Positions 55,505-64,000 of a DNA stretch of 64,000 bases are shown here, piece by piece. The notes beneath the pieces are model-generated. The model searched no databases. It saw only the letters and a program-made list of their open reading frames with translations, and was not told where the DNA came from. The DNA comes from Proteles cristata cristata. Lineage: Eukaryota > Chordata > Mammalia > Carnivora > Hyaenidae. Positions within the stretch are counted from its first letter, which is position 1; each line of letters starts with the position of its first letter. Position numbers and translations under genes: made by a program. The stretch lies in assembly GCA_017311185.1 (NCBI GenBank), contig JAESUZ010001723.1:2520001-2584000 (forward strand). Direction: 5' to 3'.

Positions 55505-55757
55505 AAAAATTTTTTTAACATTTATTTTTTTTTTTAATTTATTTTTTTATTTATTTCTAGGAGAGAGAGAGAGACCGCATGAGCAGGGGAGGGTAAGAGA
55601 GAGAAGAGAGAGAGGGAGACACAGACTCTGAAACAGGCTCCAGGCTCTGAGCTGGCAGTCAGCACAGAGCCCGACGTGGGACTTGAACCCACAAACCGCG
55701 AGATCATGACCTAAGCAAAAGTCGGACGCTTAACCGACTAAGCCACCCAGGCGCCCC
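55505..55757 (-). mobile_element. CAN-SINE, young subtype, inverted
   Basis: TTTATTTCTAGGAGAGAGAG start, CGACTAAGCCACCCAGGCGC end; inserted in the tail of the next inverted SINE (TAAAAAAAATTTTTTT flanks). Confidence 0.9.
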
Positions 55758-55947
55758 TAAAAAAAATTTTTTTTTAAGTTTATTTATTTTGAGTGAGTGA
55801 GAGAGAGAGGAGAGAAAAAATCCCAAGCAGGCTCGGCACTGTCAACACAGAGCCAATGTGGAACTTGAACACACAAACCATGAGATTATGACCTGATCCA
55901 AAATTAAGAGTCAGATGCTTAACTGACTGAGCCACCCAGGTACCCCA
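55758..55947 (-). mobile_element. CAN-SINE, inverted, older subtype
   Basis: TTTAAGTTTATTTATTTTGA start, GAGCCACCCAGGTACCCC end. Lies in the L1 at 55206-59440. Confidence 0.85.
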
Positions 55948-56621
55948 AGCAAACATTATACTTAATGGTGACAAACTGAATGCTTTCTCCTTAAAATTAG
56001 AAACAAGGCTAGGATGTCCACTCTTACCTCTCATATTTGACATAGTGCTAGATGTTCTAGACAGTATAATAAGGCAAGAAAAGGAAACAAAAGGAATATG
56101 GATCAGAAAGAAAAAAGCAAACTGTCCCTACTTACAGATAACATAATTATCCATGCAAAAAATCCCAAGGAATCTACAAAACAAAATCCTAGAACTAACG
56201 AGTTTAAGCAAGACCACAGGATACAAAATAAACATATAAAAAACACCTGTAGTTATTTCTATATTCTAGAAATAAATACGTAGACACCAAATTTAAAATA
56301 TAATGCCATTTGAATCACTCAAAAAATGAACGCAGAAGTATAAACCTAACAAAACACATACAGGATTCCTATGCTGAAAACTACACAACACGGGTGAGAG
56401 AAATCAAAGATCTAAACACACAAAGGGACATACTACATTAATGGACTGCAAATCTCAATACAGTAGAGGCCATCAATTCTCACCAAACTGTCATACAGAT
56501 TTTTAATAGGTTAAATAATGGCCACCCAAAGACATTAGATCCTAAACCATGAAGTCTTTGAGTGTTAGTTTATAGGAAGAGTCTTTGCAGATTGAATAAA
56601 TTAAGAATCCTGACATAGGGA

Positions 56622-56846
56622 GGGGCATCTGGGTGGCCCAGTCGGCTAAGCATCCAACTCTTGATTTCGACTCCGGTCATGATCTCATGGTTCGTGTGAC
56701 CAAGCCCTGTGCCAGGCTCTGTGCTGGCAGTGCTGAGCCTGCTTGGGATTCTCTGTTTCCTTCTCTTTGTCCCTCCCCCATGCACGCACATGCAAACACA
56801 CAGCCTCTCTCTCTCAAAAATAAATAAACATTAAAAAAAAAAAAAA
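56622..56846 (+). mobile_element. CAN-SINE in the LTR
   Basis: GGGGCATCTGGGTGGCCCAG head, TCTCAAAAATAAATAAAC tail, poly(A). Flank word CTTGACATAGGGAG recurs at 57542 after the whole SINE group. Confidence 0.85.
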
Positions 56847-56849
56847 AAA

Positions 56850-57300
56850 GAGGACACCTGATTCACTAGGTTAAGTGTCTGACTTCAGCTCAGGTTATGA
56901 TCTCATGGGTTTGTTTGTTTGTTTTTTAAGTTTTTTAATTTATTTCTAGGAGAGATTGAGAGACAGCGTGAACAGGGGAGGGTCAGAGAGAGAGGGAGTC
57001 ACAGACTCTGAAACAGGCTCCAGGCTCTGGGCTGGCAGTCAGCACAGAGCCCGATGCAGGGCTCGAACCCACGAACCCTGAGATGATGACCTGAGTTGAA
57101 GTTGGATGCTTAACCGACTAAGCCACCCAGGCGCCCCATGACCTCATGGTTTTTGAGTCTGAGGTCCGCATTAGGCTCTGTGCTGACAGCTTAGAGGCTG
57201 GAGCCCACTTCAGATTCTGTGTCTCCGGATCTCGCTGCCCCTCCCCCACTTGCACTCTGTCTCTGACTCTGTCTCAAAAATAAATAAACATTAAAAAAGA
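56850..57300 (+). mobile_element. CAN-SINE split by an inverted SINE
   Basis: Head AGGACACCTGATTCACTAGG; body resumes after 57138 and ends CTCAAAAATAAATAAAC. Confidence 0.8.
56909..57137 (-). mobile_element. CAN-SINE, young subtype, inserted in a SINE
   Basis: (GTTT)n/poly(T) start, TCTAGGAGAGATTGAGAGAC, ends CCACCCAGGCGCCCC. ATGATCTCATGG and ATGACCTCATGG are its target duplicates. Confidence 0.85.
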
Positions 57301-57305
57301 TTTTT

Positions 57306-57533
57306 TAGGGGCCCCTGGGTGGCTCAGTCGGTTAAGCAACCAACTTCAACTCAGGTCATCATCTCAGGGTTCGTGGGTTTGAGCCCCACGCTGGGCTCTG
57401 TGCTGACAGCTCAGAGCCTGGAGCTGTTTCAGATTCTGTGTCTCCCTCTTTCTCTGACCCTCCCCTGCTTGTGCTCTCTCTCTCTCTCTCAGAAATAAAT
57501 AAAACATTTTTAAAAATTTAAAAAAAATTTTTT
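57306..57533 (+). mobile_element. CAN-SINE in the LTR
   Basis: GGGGCCCCTGGGTGGCTCAG head; CTCAGAAATAAATAAAAC tail. Confidence 0.9.
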
Positions 57534-57570
57534 TAAAGAATCTTGACATAGGGAGATTACCCAGGTGGAC

Positions 57571-57789
57571 TTTTTTTTTTTTTTTAATGTGTTGTGTGTT
57601 TTTTTTAATATACTTTCTTTTGAGAGTGAGTGTGAGCAGGGGAGGGACAAAGATAGAGGAGAACAGAGGACCTGAAGGAGGCTCTGTGCTGACAACAGCA
57701 TGCCCAATGCAGGGCTCAAACTCACAAACTGAGATCATGACCTGAGCCAGTGTTGGACATTCAACCAACTGAGCCACCCAGGTGCCTGC
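57571..57789 (-). mobile_element. CAN-SINE, inverted, in the LTR
   Basis: Poly(T), TTGAGAGTGAGTGTGAGCAG, ends GAGCCACCCAGGTGCC. ACCCAGGTGGA and GCCCAGGTGAA are the flanks. Confidence 0.85.
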
Positions 57790-58155
57790 CCAGGTGAACC
57801 TTAAATCCAACCACAATTGTGATTATAAGAGAGAGGTAGAGGGAGATTATACACACCACAGAGGGAGAAGGAGATGTGAAAACTGAGGAAGAGAAGACTG
57901 GAGTGATGTGGCCACAAGCCAAGGAATGCCAGCAGTCACCAGAAAGTAGAATAGACAAGGAATAAATTTGTCCCCAGAGCCAACAGGCAGAGCACAACCC
58001 TTGCCAACTCCTTGATTTTGGACTCCTGGTCTCCAGAGCTGTGAGAAAATAAAAGTATGTTACTCTAAGCTACTAATGTTGTGGTAATTTTTTTACAGTA
58101 GCCCTAGGAAACTAATTTAAGATTTAATGCAATCCCTATCAAAATTCTAGAAAGT

Positions 58156-58370
58156 GGGGCGCCTGGGTGGCTTAGTCGGTCAAGTGTCCGACTTTCGCTT
58201 AGGTCATGATCTCGCGGTTGGTGGGTTCGGGCCCCGCGTCAGGCTCTGTGCTGACTGCCAGCTCGGAGCCTGGAGCCTCTTTCAGTCTGTGACTCCCTCT
58301 CTCTCTGACCCTCCCCTGTTCACGCTCTCTCTCTCTCTCTCTCCTAGAAATAAATAAAACATTTAAAAAA
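58156..58370 (+). mobile_element. CAN-SINE, young subtype
   Basis: Target-site duplication AATTCTAGAAAG on both sides, inside L1 ORF2 sequence. Confidence 0.9.
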
Positions 58371-58589
58371 AATTCTAGAAAGAAATTTTGTAGATATAGA
58401 CAAGACTACTCTCAAATTTATATGGAGAGGCAAAGGAATTACAATAGCCAAAATCAACTTTGAAAAAGAAGAAAAAAGAGGAATTATTCTACCTACCATC
58501 AAAACTAGTTACAAAAATCAACACTATATTAGTGGAGGGATTGATATAAATCAAAGGAACAGAATTGAGAATCCAGAAATAGATTTATC

Positions 58590-58806
58590 ATTTTTTAAAT
58601 CTGAATGAGAGAGAGAGAAGGGGGTGGAGAGGGAGAGGGAGAGATAGACAGAGAGAGAGAGAGAGAGAGAGACAGAGACAGAGAGAGAGAATATCCCAAC
58701 CAGGCTCCGCACAGAGCTCAACGTGGGGCTCAATCCCACGACACTGGGATCATGACCTGAGCCAAAATCAAGAGCTGGATGCTCAACCGAGCCACCTAGG
58801 TGCCCC
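58590..58806 (-). mobile_element. CAN-SINE, inverted, with a GA-rich tract
   Basis: TTTTTTAAATCTGAATGAGA start, about 90 bp of GA-rich sequence, ends GAGCCACCTAGGTGCCCC. Confidence 0.85.
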
Positions 58807-59466
58807 TCAACTGATTTTTGACAAAGATAGAAAAGCAGTTCAATAGGGGAAAACAGCTTTTTCAACAAATAGCACAATCCAGATGTCCTTCAACGGATGA
58901 ATGGTTAAATAAGCTATGCATATCCATATCATGGAATACTAAAGAACAATAGAAAAGGAATAAGCTATTGATTGATACACTCCACAACTTGGAGGAATCT
59001 CAAGGGAATTATGGGGACTGTGAAATGTTAATCCTAAAATATAGTATGTAAAAACATACTATATTTTTATACATACGTTACATATCTTTATTATATTTTT
59101 ATAATCTTTTTTCCCACCATGACCCCTATAATATTCTTGAAGTGACAAAATTATAGAAATGGAGAACAGAGTAGTGGTTGCTAGGGATTTAGGAGGTGGT
59201 CAGGGCATGAAGGAAATAGCTATAGCTACAAAAGGGCCATTGAGGGATCCTGTGGTAATGAAAGCATTCTGTATTCTGATGTATTAATGTCAGAATCCTG
59301 CTAGTGATACTGTCCTATAGTTTTGCAAAATGTTACCATGAGGGGAAGCTGGGTATAAATCATACACAGGATCTCTGTATTATTTAATAACTGCATGTGA
59401 GTCCACAATTATCTCAAAAAAATTTTTTTTAATCTTAAAAAAAAGATAAACTAGAATTTGAATTTT

Positions 59467-59655
59467 AGGGGTGCCTGGGTGGGTCAGTCAGTAATGCATC
59501 TGACTCTTGTTTTCGGCTCAGGGCATGATCTATCAGTTCTTGAGTTTGAGCCCGGCATCAGGCTCTGTGCTGACAGTGTGGGGACTGCCTGGGATTCTGT
59601 CATTCATTCTCTCTCTCTCTCTCTCTCTCAACTTAAAAAAATTTTAAAAAAAGAA
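59467..59655 (+). mobile_element. CAN-SINE
   Basis: GGGGTGCCTGGGTGGGTCAG head; (CT)n; ACTTAAAAAAATTTT tail. Confidence 0.85.
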
Positions 59656-59739
59656 CCAAAAGCTAGAATATTAAAATTTCTTTTTTGAATTTTAAATTTC
59701 TATATAGTAAAGGACACCATAAAGAAAGTTAGAAGGACT

Positions 59740-59966
59740 AGGGTGCCTGGGTGGCTCACTCGGTTAAGTGTCTGACTTCGGTCAGATCATGATCTCGCAG
59801 TTTGAGGGTTTAAGCCCCACGTAGGGCTCTGTGCTGACAGCTAGCTCAAAGCCTGGAGCCTGTCTTCGGATTCTGTGTCTCCCTCTCTCTCTGACCCTCC
59901 CCTGCTCATGCTGTCTCTCTCTCCCTCTCTCTCAGAAATAAAACATTAAAAAAAATTTTTTTTAAT
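59740..59966 (+). mobile_element. CAN-SINE
   Basis: GGGTGCCTGGGTGGCTCACT head; CTCAGAAATAAAACATT tail. Confidence 0.9.
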
Positions 59967-60250
59967 GAACTAAAATTTTAAGAATCAAAATTGATAAATC
60001 TCAAAAAATGTTTAGCAGAAAATGCCCATTGCATAAAGATGTAGATCCATTTATGTAAAATGTTTATATATAGTTTACAGATTCATATGTATGTAATAAA
60101 TAAAATCATGCACATGATCTTCAATGCCAAGTTCAGAACCATGGTCACAACAGGAAAAGAAAGCTAAGGGAAAAGAAGGGGTTTACAAGGGTCTCCAAAT
60201 TTACAACTGCTTTACTTCCTAAAATAGGATCTTACAAAAAAATAAAATAG

Positions 60251-60422
60251 AGGGACACCTGGGTGGCTCAGCTAGTCAAGTGTCCAACTTCGGCTCAAGC
60301 TATGATCATGATCAGTTCATAAGTTTGAACAAGCCTGCCTTGGATCCTCAGTCTCCCTCTCTCTCTGCCCCTCCCCAACTTGCACACATTCTGTCTCTCT
60401 CAAAAATAAACATTAAAAAAAA
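60251..60422 (+). mobile_element. CAN-SINE
   Basis: AGGGACACCTGGGTGGCTCAG head; short centre; CTCAAAAATAAACATT tail. Flanks AAAAATAAAATAGA and AAAAAATACAACAGA. Confidence 0.85.
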
Positions 60423-60527
60423 TACAACAGAACATTAAGATATAATAAAGCTCAGTGGCAGATATACTTAGGTTATGTATAATGTTAATCTATGTTCTTT
60501 GCTGAGGACTTAAAAAACATGTGAAGG

Positions 60528-60742
60528 TGGGGCACTTGGGTGGCTCAGTCGGTTGAGCATCTGACTTCCGCTCAGGTCATGATTTCACGGTCCGTGAGTT
60601 TGAGCCTCACATCGGGCTCTGTGCGGTCAGTTCGGAGCCTGGAGCCTGCTTTGGAGTCTGTGTCTCCCCCTCTCTCTGCACCTCCCTCTACTCACGCTCT
60701 CTCAAAAAATGAATAAACGTTAAATTTTTTTTTAAAAAACCA
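60528..60742 (+). mobile_element. CAN-SINE
   Basis: GGGGCACTTGGGTGGCTCAG head. Target-site duplication AACATGTGAAGGT on both sides. Last SINE in the window. Confidence 0.9.
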
Positions 60743-63700
60743 ACAACATGTGAAGGTAAAGGTTTTGGCTGAGAATCATTTCAAACTAATAAAAATCCTA
60801 AACCAGTCAGCACTCCTGCTCTATTTCACCTCTTTGAGTCTTCTTCATCACCTTCTCAGGGCTCAAAAGCCCTGTCCTCATTCATGTGTCTGGCATATTC
60901 TGAATGGCATCAAGATTGCAGCCTTTGAGGCTACTGCCCTGTCTCAACCTCATCACTGTCCACCTCTAATTCCTGGTGTCCATGTCACTCAGGTGTACAC
61001 ATCCCTAGTGTCTAAGACATCACTTGCTCCCTCAAAGCTCAGAAAAACACATGGAGCTCCTCTGCAAAGGTATGAAAAAGGATTTGAAATTCACCTACCT
61101 TAGAAAATTAATGAAGAGGTCTTATCACTTGGCATGATCCCACCCTCTCATCAGTGCTAGATAAATAATAGGTATAACACTGTCCTCCTTCCTATTTCCA
61201 CTACTTTGTTCTGTCCCAAGGCCACAGGTAACCAGGGACCTCTCACAGGATTTCAGACCCATTCCTCAATAGGGACTTCTCCTCCCAGCTACCACTAGAT
61301 GCCACACTTCTTCAAGGTGACACCAAAAGACCAGGGACTTAGAAGCTGGGGTCCTGTGGGCATCAGCTCCAAAAACCACTTAACTCCCAGTGACTGCTGC
61401 AGGGTCCTCTACCAGGAAAGGCAAAGAAAACACTGTTGACTCCTCCACACCCAGGTTCACCATACTCTGGGTAGAGGTCTTCTGCTCAGATCCCTTTCAA
61501 GTGCCCCAAGTTAAAGGTTTGTCTTTGAATTCTTTTCGGTGTTTTTGTGTCTCCCAGTTTCTTAACTGTCTGTGCCTCCATACCCCTTTTATAGGTTATT
61601 TTATCACTCTAAAAATTTTCTACGTCTTTTGTTTTATACTATTTTAAATTGTAACTTTAGAGTTTACTGTTGCATAGTGCTTCTCTCAATGGCCTTTATT
61701 ACACATTCTAACTGTTACTCAGTGAATGGCCCAGCTCAACCAACACCCTACAAGACTGTAATATGTGGAGGGTCAGGGACACATTTGTCACAATCACTGA
61801 CCTATGCTAAGCACACACAGTTCCAGACACACACCTAATGAATGAATGGGGAGGCTACAAGAATGGTTTTTTAGCTTCTTCCTATCTCTTTACTCTTTAA
61901 TTTACTTATTTGTCTACTTCTTTACATCCAGTTGATCTTTTACTTTTCTAATCTGATTCTTCCTTTAAAAATTCTCAGCTTATTTGAAAACAGCAACAGA
62001 ACGAGACACACCCTGTCCTACCCAGAACATAAGCTCAGTCTGCTATCTGCGGACACATGATGACGCGAAGTATCTGTTTCATGGGTATGACTAAGTGCCT
62101 CTGCATTTAGCAAGCAGGCAATGTCCAGGGCACAACTCCAAAGGCTGTATGTTGGTTTTCCATGCTCTGGGGAAAAAAAGATCTTTTTCAAACTTGGCAA
62201 AAAGCAACCTTGTGTCTTTCTGATGCTGGCTTCCTATAAGCAAGGGTCACATCCCCCCGTGCTAGGAACTTGGCAGGCTGCATTCAAACACCCAAACTAG
62301 GACATCCCACTGGAAGGTCTTTACATAGTCTCTTACTCACACACTTGATCATTCAGAAATGGGGGCACTCCAGAGATCCCCCTCTTCATTTTTTTCCGAG
62401 AGGTAACATTCAACCATGGTCACACAGAGCCTGTGGCCAAAATATGGAGAGGGTTCTCTGGAGCTAGAGAAAAGACTACAGGTAGAATCACCCAGTCTTC
62501 CTGACACAGCCACTCGTTTTAATACTGCATACATGCACTCACATTATACTTTCTAGAACATGAGGAAGTGTTCAGGGCAGCCCAAGAATATGTATGTCTC
62601 AGCTGAAATCACAACCTTCTGGCTAACAGAAGCTAGTGAAGATCCCCTACTGAAAAATGGGTAGTGGGAATGGGTAACTCATTCCTCTATACCAGTACCC
62701 AGTGCAGTGCCTGCCACTAAGTCGAGCTCAGTGCTGCCCTAGACCCAATGAAATACAACTCTGTGAAGAGGGACCTTCCTAGAGGTTGGTGAAGCCCCTG
62801 GCTCTCTGAGCACATGCTCAACAGCCATAATATACAGTGTGAAAAATGGGCATGGCTCCCAGGCAGTTCCATCCCTTAATCCCAGACATTTCACCCCAGG
62901 GAGCAGAAAAACCTTAAAAGTGTTATAGCTTACAAAGCTTGGACACAGCACAGCCCTTTGCGACACTGTTATCCCAGAGCAGCCACTGAGGCTGCTCTCC
63001 CTCCTTTCTTGGTAAAAGCCTATGCTCCTGCCCGCTAGCACCAGAGAAGAGAGCCTCATGGTACCCCAGGTACCCATCCCACCCTTCCCAGGGCCAGGTG
63101 AACATTCAGTACCAAATAGCACCACTGAGCTTGTTATGGGGTAAAGGAAGAATATCTGAGCAGGGGACGTCCCCAGACTCCTGGGGCATGGGTCCCCAAC
63201 AGTGAAAGGCCCCAGACCCTGAGACCCATGTTAGATAAGTGCCCTCACTCAGAGAATCAAATCTAGTTGGGGTTGGCGCTGATAATCCCCCGCATCTCCC
63301 AATGGCCATGCCAATTTTTCCTTTCTCCCAAATGTGACCTTAGGGACTCTCCAGTGATGCGCAGAAATAAAAAGTTAAGTTTTCAGCAATGCCTAAAAGG
63401 TGTTGTCCTTTGCATATCAAAATACATAATATCTGTCCTGGAAGCAAGTATATTTTAAGTTTACCAAATCAGTCAGCAGGGACATAACCAGCAAATCAAA
63501 AGCATTATACAGTGATGGGTGAGAACCCCAAGCTTCCAAGGGCCAAGTTCAGCAGGAAAGAATCCTTCCAGCCCTTCCTGTCACCAATACTAACCCCTAT
63601 CTGTATATGACTAAAGCACATGCCTTGTGTAAGGGTGGGACAGGGAAGGACATATGCCCATGAGGAACAAGCCCTTGGACCCTCTGTCCAGACAGTCTTG

Positions 63701-64000
63701 GGTCCCTGGGAACTAGAAGATTCCACTGGAAGCCCAGCTCCAGGAAAGAAGCAACTCTTTTCTGCTAAAGCTGCCTCCCCAGAGCTGATAAGTGCCCTAT
63801 GCACACAGGAAGCTCAGTCAGTAAATGCTTTCCACTCAGTAAATACAGGAACAAATGCATATGTGGCACCAACTCAATCCACAGTGAACTTAAATGTTTC
63901 CTCATATGCAAAGAAGCCCACAGAAAATGAAACTAAGATATCTTAACTAAAATTCTGAAAGAACAGCTCCCTAGTAATTTCTGCTTTCTAAGAATGAAGG

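Larger units (their letters stand above)
56500..58118 (+). mobile_element. MaLR (MLT1-like) solo LTR interrupted by SINEs
   Basis: Left part about 56500-56620 (GGAAGAGTCTTTGCAGATTG), right part 57534-57572 and 57790-58118 (GAGTGATGTGGCCACAAGCC; GCTGTGAGAAAATAAAAGTA; GTAGCCCTAGGAAACTAAT), matching an ERVL-MaLR LTR in order with its poly(A) signal. No internal viral gene is present. L1 text continues on both sides (CAGATTT / AGATTTAATGCAATCCC). Confidence 0.65.
55206..59440 (+). mobile_element. Old L1 (ORF2 to 3' end) broken by an LTR and SINEs
   Basis: RT-domain words (ATGCAAGGCCAGTTCAATAT; ATTGATGCAGAAAAAGTACC; GACATAGTGCTAGATGTTC), ORF2 C-terminal words (GATTTAATGCAATCCCTATC; TTTATATGGAGAGGCAAAGG) and a 3'UTR ending CAATTATCTCAAAAAAAT appear in the right order across the inserts at 55505-55950, 56500-58118, 58156-58370 and 58590-58806. 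Confidence 0.8.
50725..64000 (-). other. DAG1: DAG1 intron 1 (partial, runs off the right end)
   Basis: Sequence upstream of DAG1 exon 2 with no exon I can recognise. 50.9-60.75 kb is a dense mixture of SINE, L1 and one MaLR-type LTR. 60.75-64.0 kb has no SINE and no clear repeat; open frames there are short and unremarkable. Assignment to intron 1 rests on known DAG1 structure (noncoding first exon tens of kb upstream). Confidence 0.8.

Overview
The window is nuclear DNA from a carnivoran mammal, most likely a feliform. Evidence for this is about 57 tRNA-Lys-derived CAN-SINE copies, several L1 fragments, old MIR/L2 relics, CpG islands and intron-exon structure. The youngest SINE type here (A box TGGCTTAGTCGG, a CTGACTGCCAGC block, a CTCCTAGAAATAAA tail) does not look like the usual cat consensus as I remember it, so a non-felid feliform (hyena, mongoose or civet group) is my guess. 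No bacterial, phage or CRISPR-like content is present. Most open reading frames in the window are chance or repeat-derived.

Two genes are recognised, both on the minus strand. DAG1 (dystroglycan) supplies both of its coding exons: coding exon 1 at 50340-50615 (exon from 50724) and the large last exon, coding 32304-34706, with a 3'UTR to about 29900. The joined frame is 892 codons with every key landmark intact. BSN (bassoon) supplies only its first coding exon, 20091-20284, inside a strong CpG island at about 19.9-20.65 kb. The tandem BSN-DAG1 order agrees with mammalian synteny (human 3p21).

Layout: 1-20090 is the start of BSN intron 1 (SINE-rich up to 16.5 kb). 20.1-20.65 kb is BSN exon 1 and promoter, with two perfect NRF1 motifs, a YY1-like motif and a short upstream ORF. 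20.65-29.9 kb is the BSN-DAG1 intergenic space, holding a second, gene-less CpG island (26.8-27.25 kb) with a strong CTCF-like motif. 29.9-34.7 kb is the DAG1 last exon. 34.7-50.3 kb is a DAG1 intron containing a 3.3-kb 5'-truncated L1 with a perfect target-site duplication. 50.3-50.7 kb is DAG1 exon 2. 50.7-64 kb is DAG1 intron 1, with layered L1, MaLR LTR and SINE insertions. The noncoding first exon and promoter of DAG1 lie beyond the right end, and the rest of BSN lies beyond the left end.

I found no undescribed multi-gene system. The most useful second-look items are regulatory: a split REST/RE1-like element inside BSN coding exon 1, the orphan CpG island with its CTCF motif between a neuron-specific and a ubiquitous gene, a stretch from 16.5 to 35.3 kb almost free of SINEs, a distinctive young SINE subfamily, and a local duplication in DAG1 intron 1.
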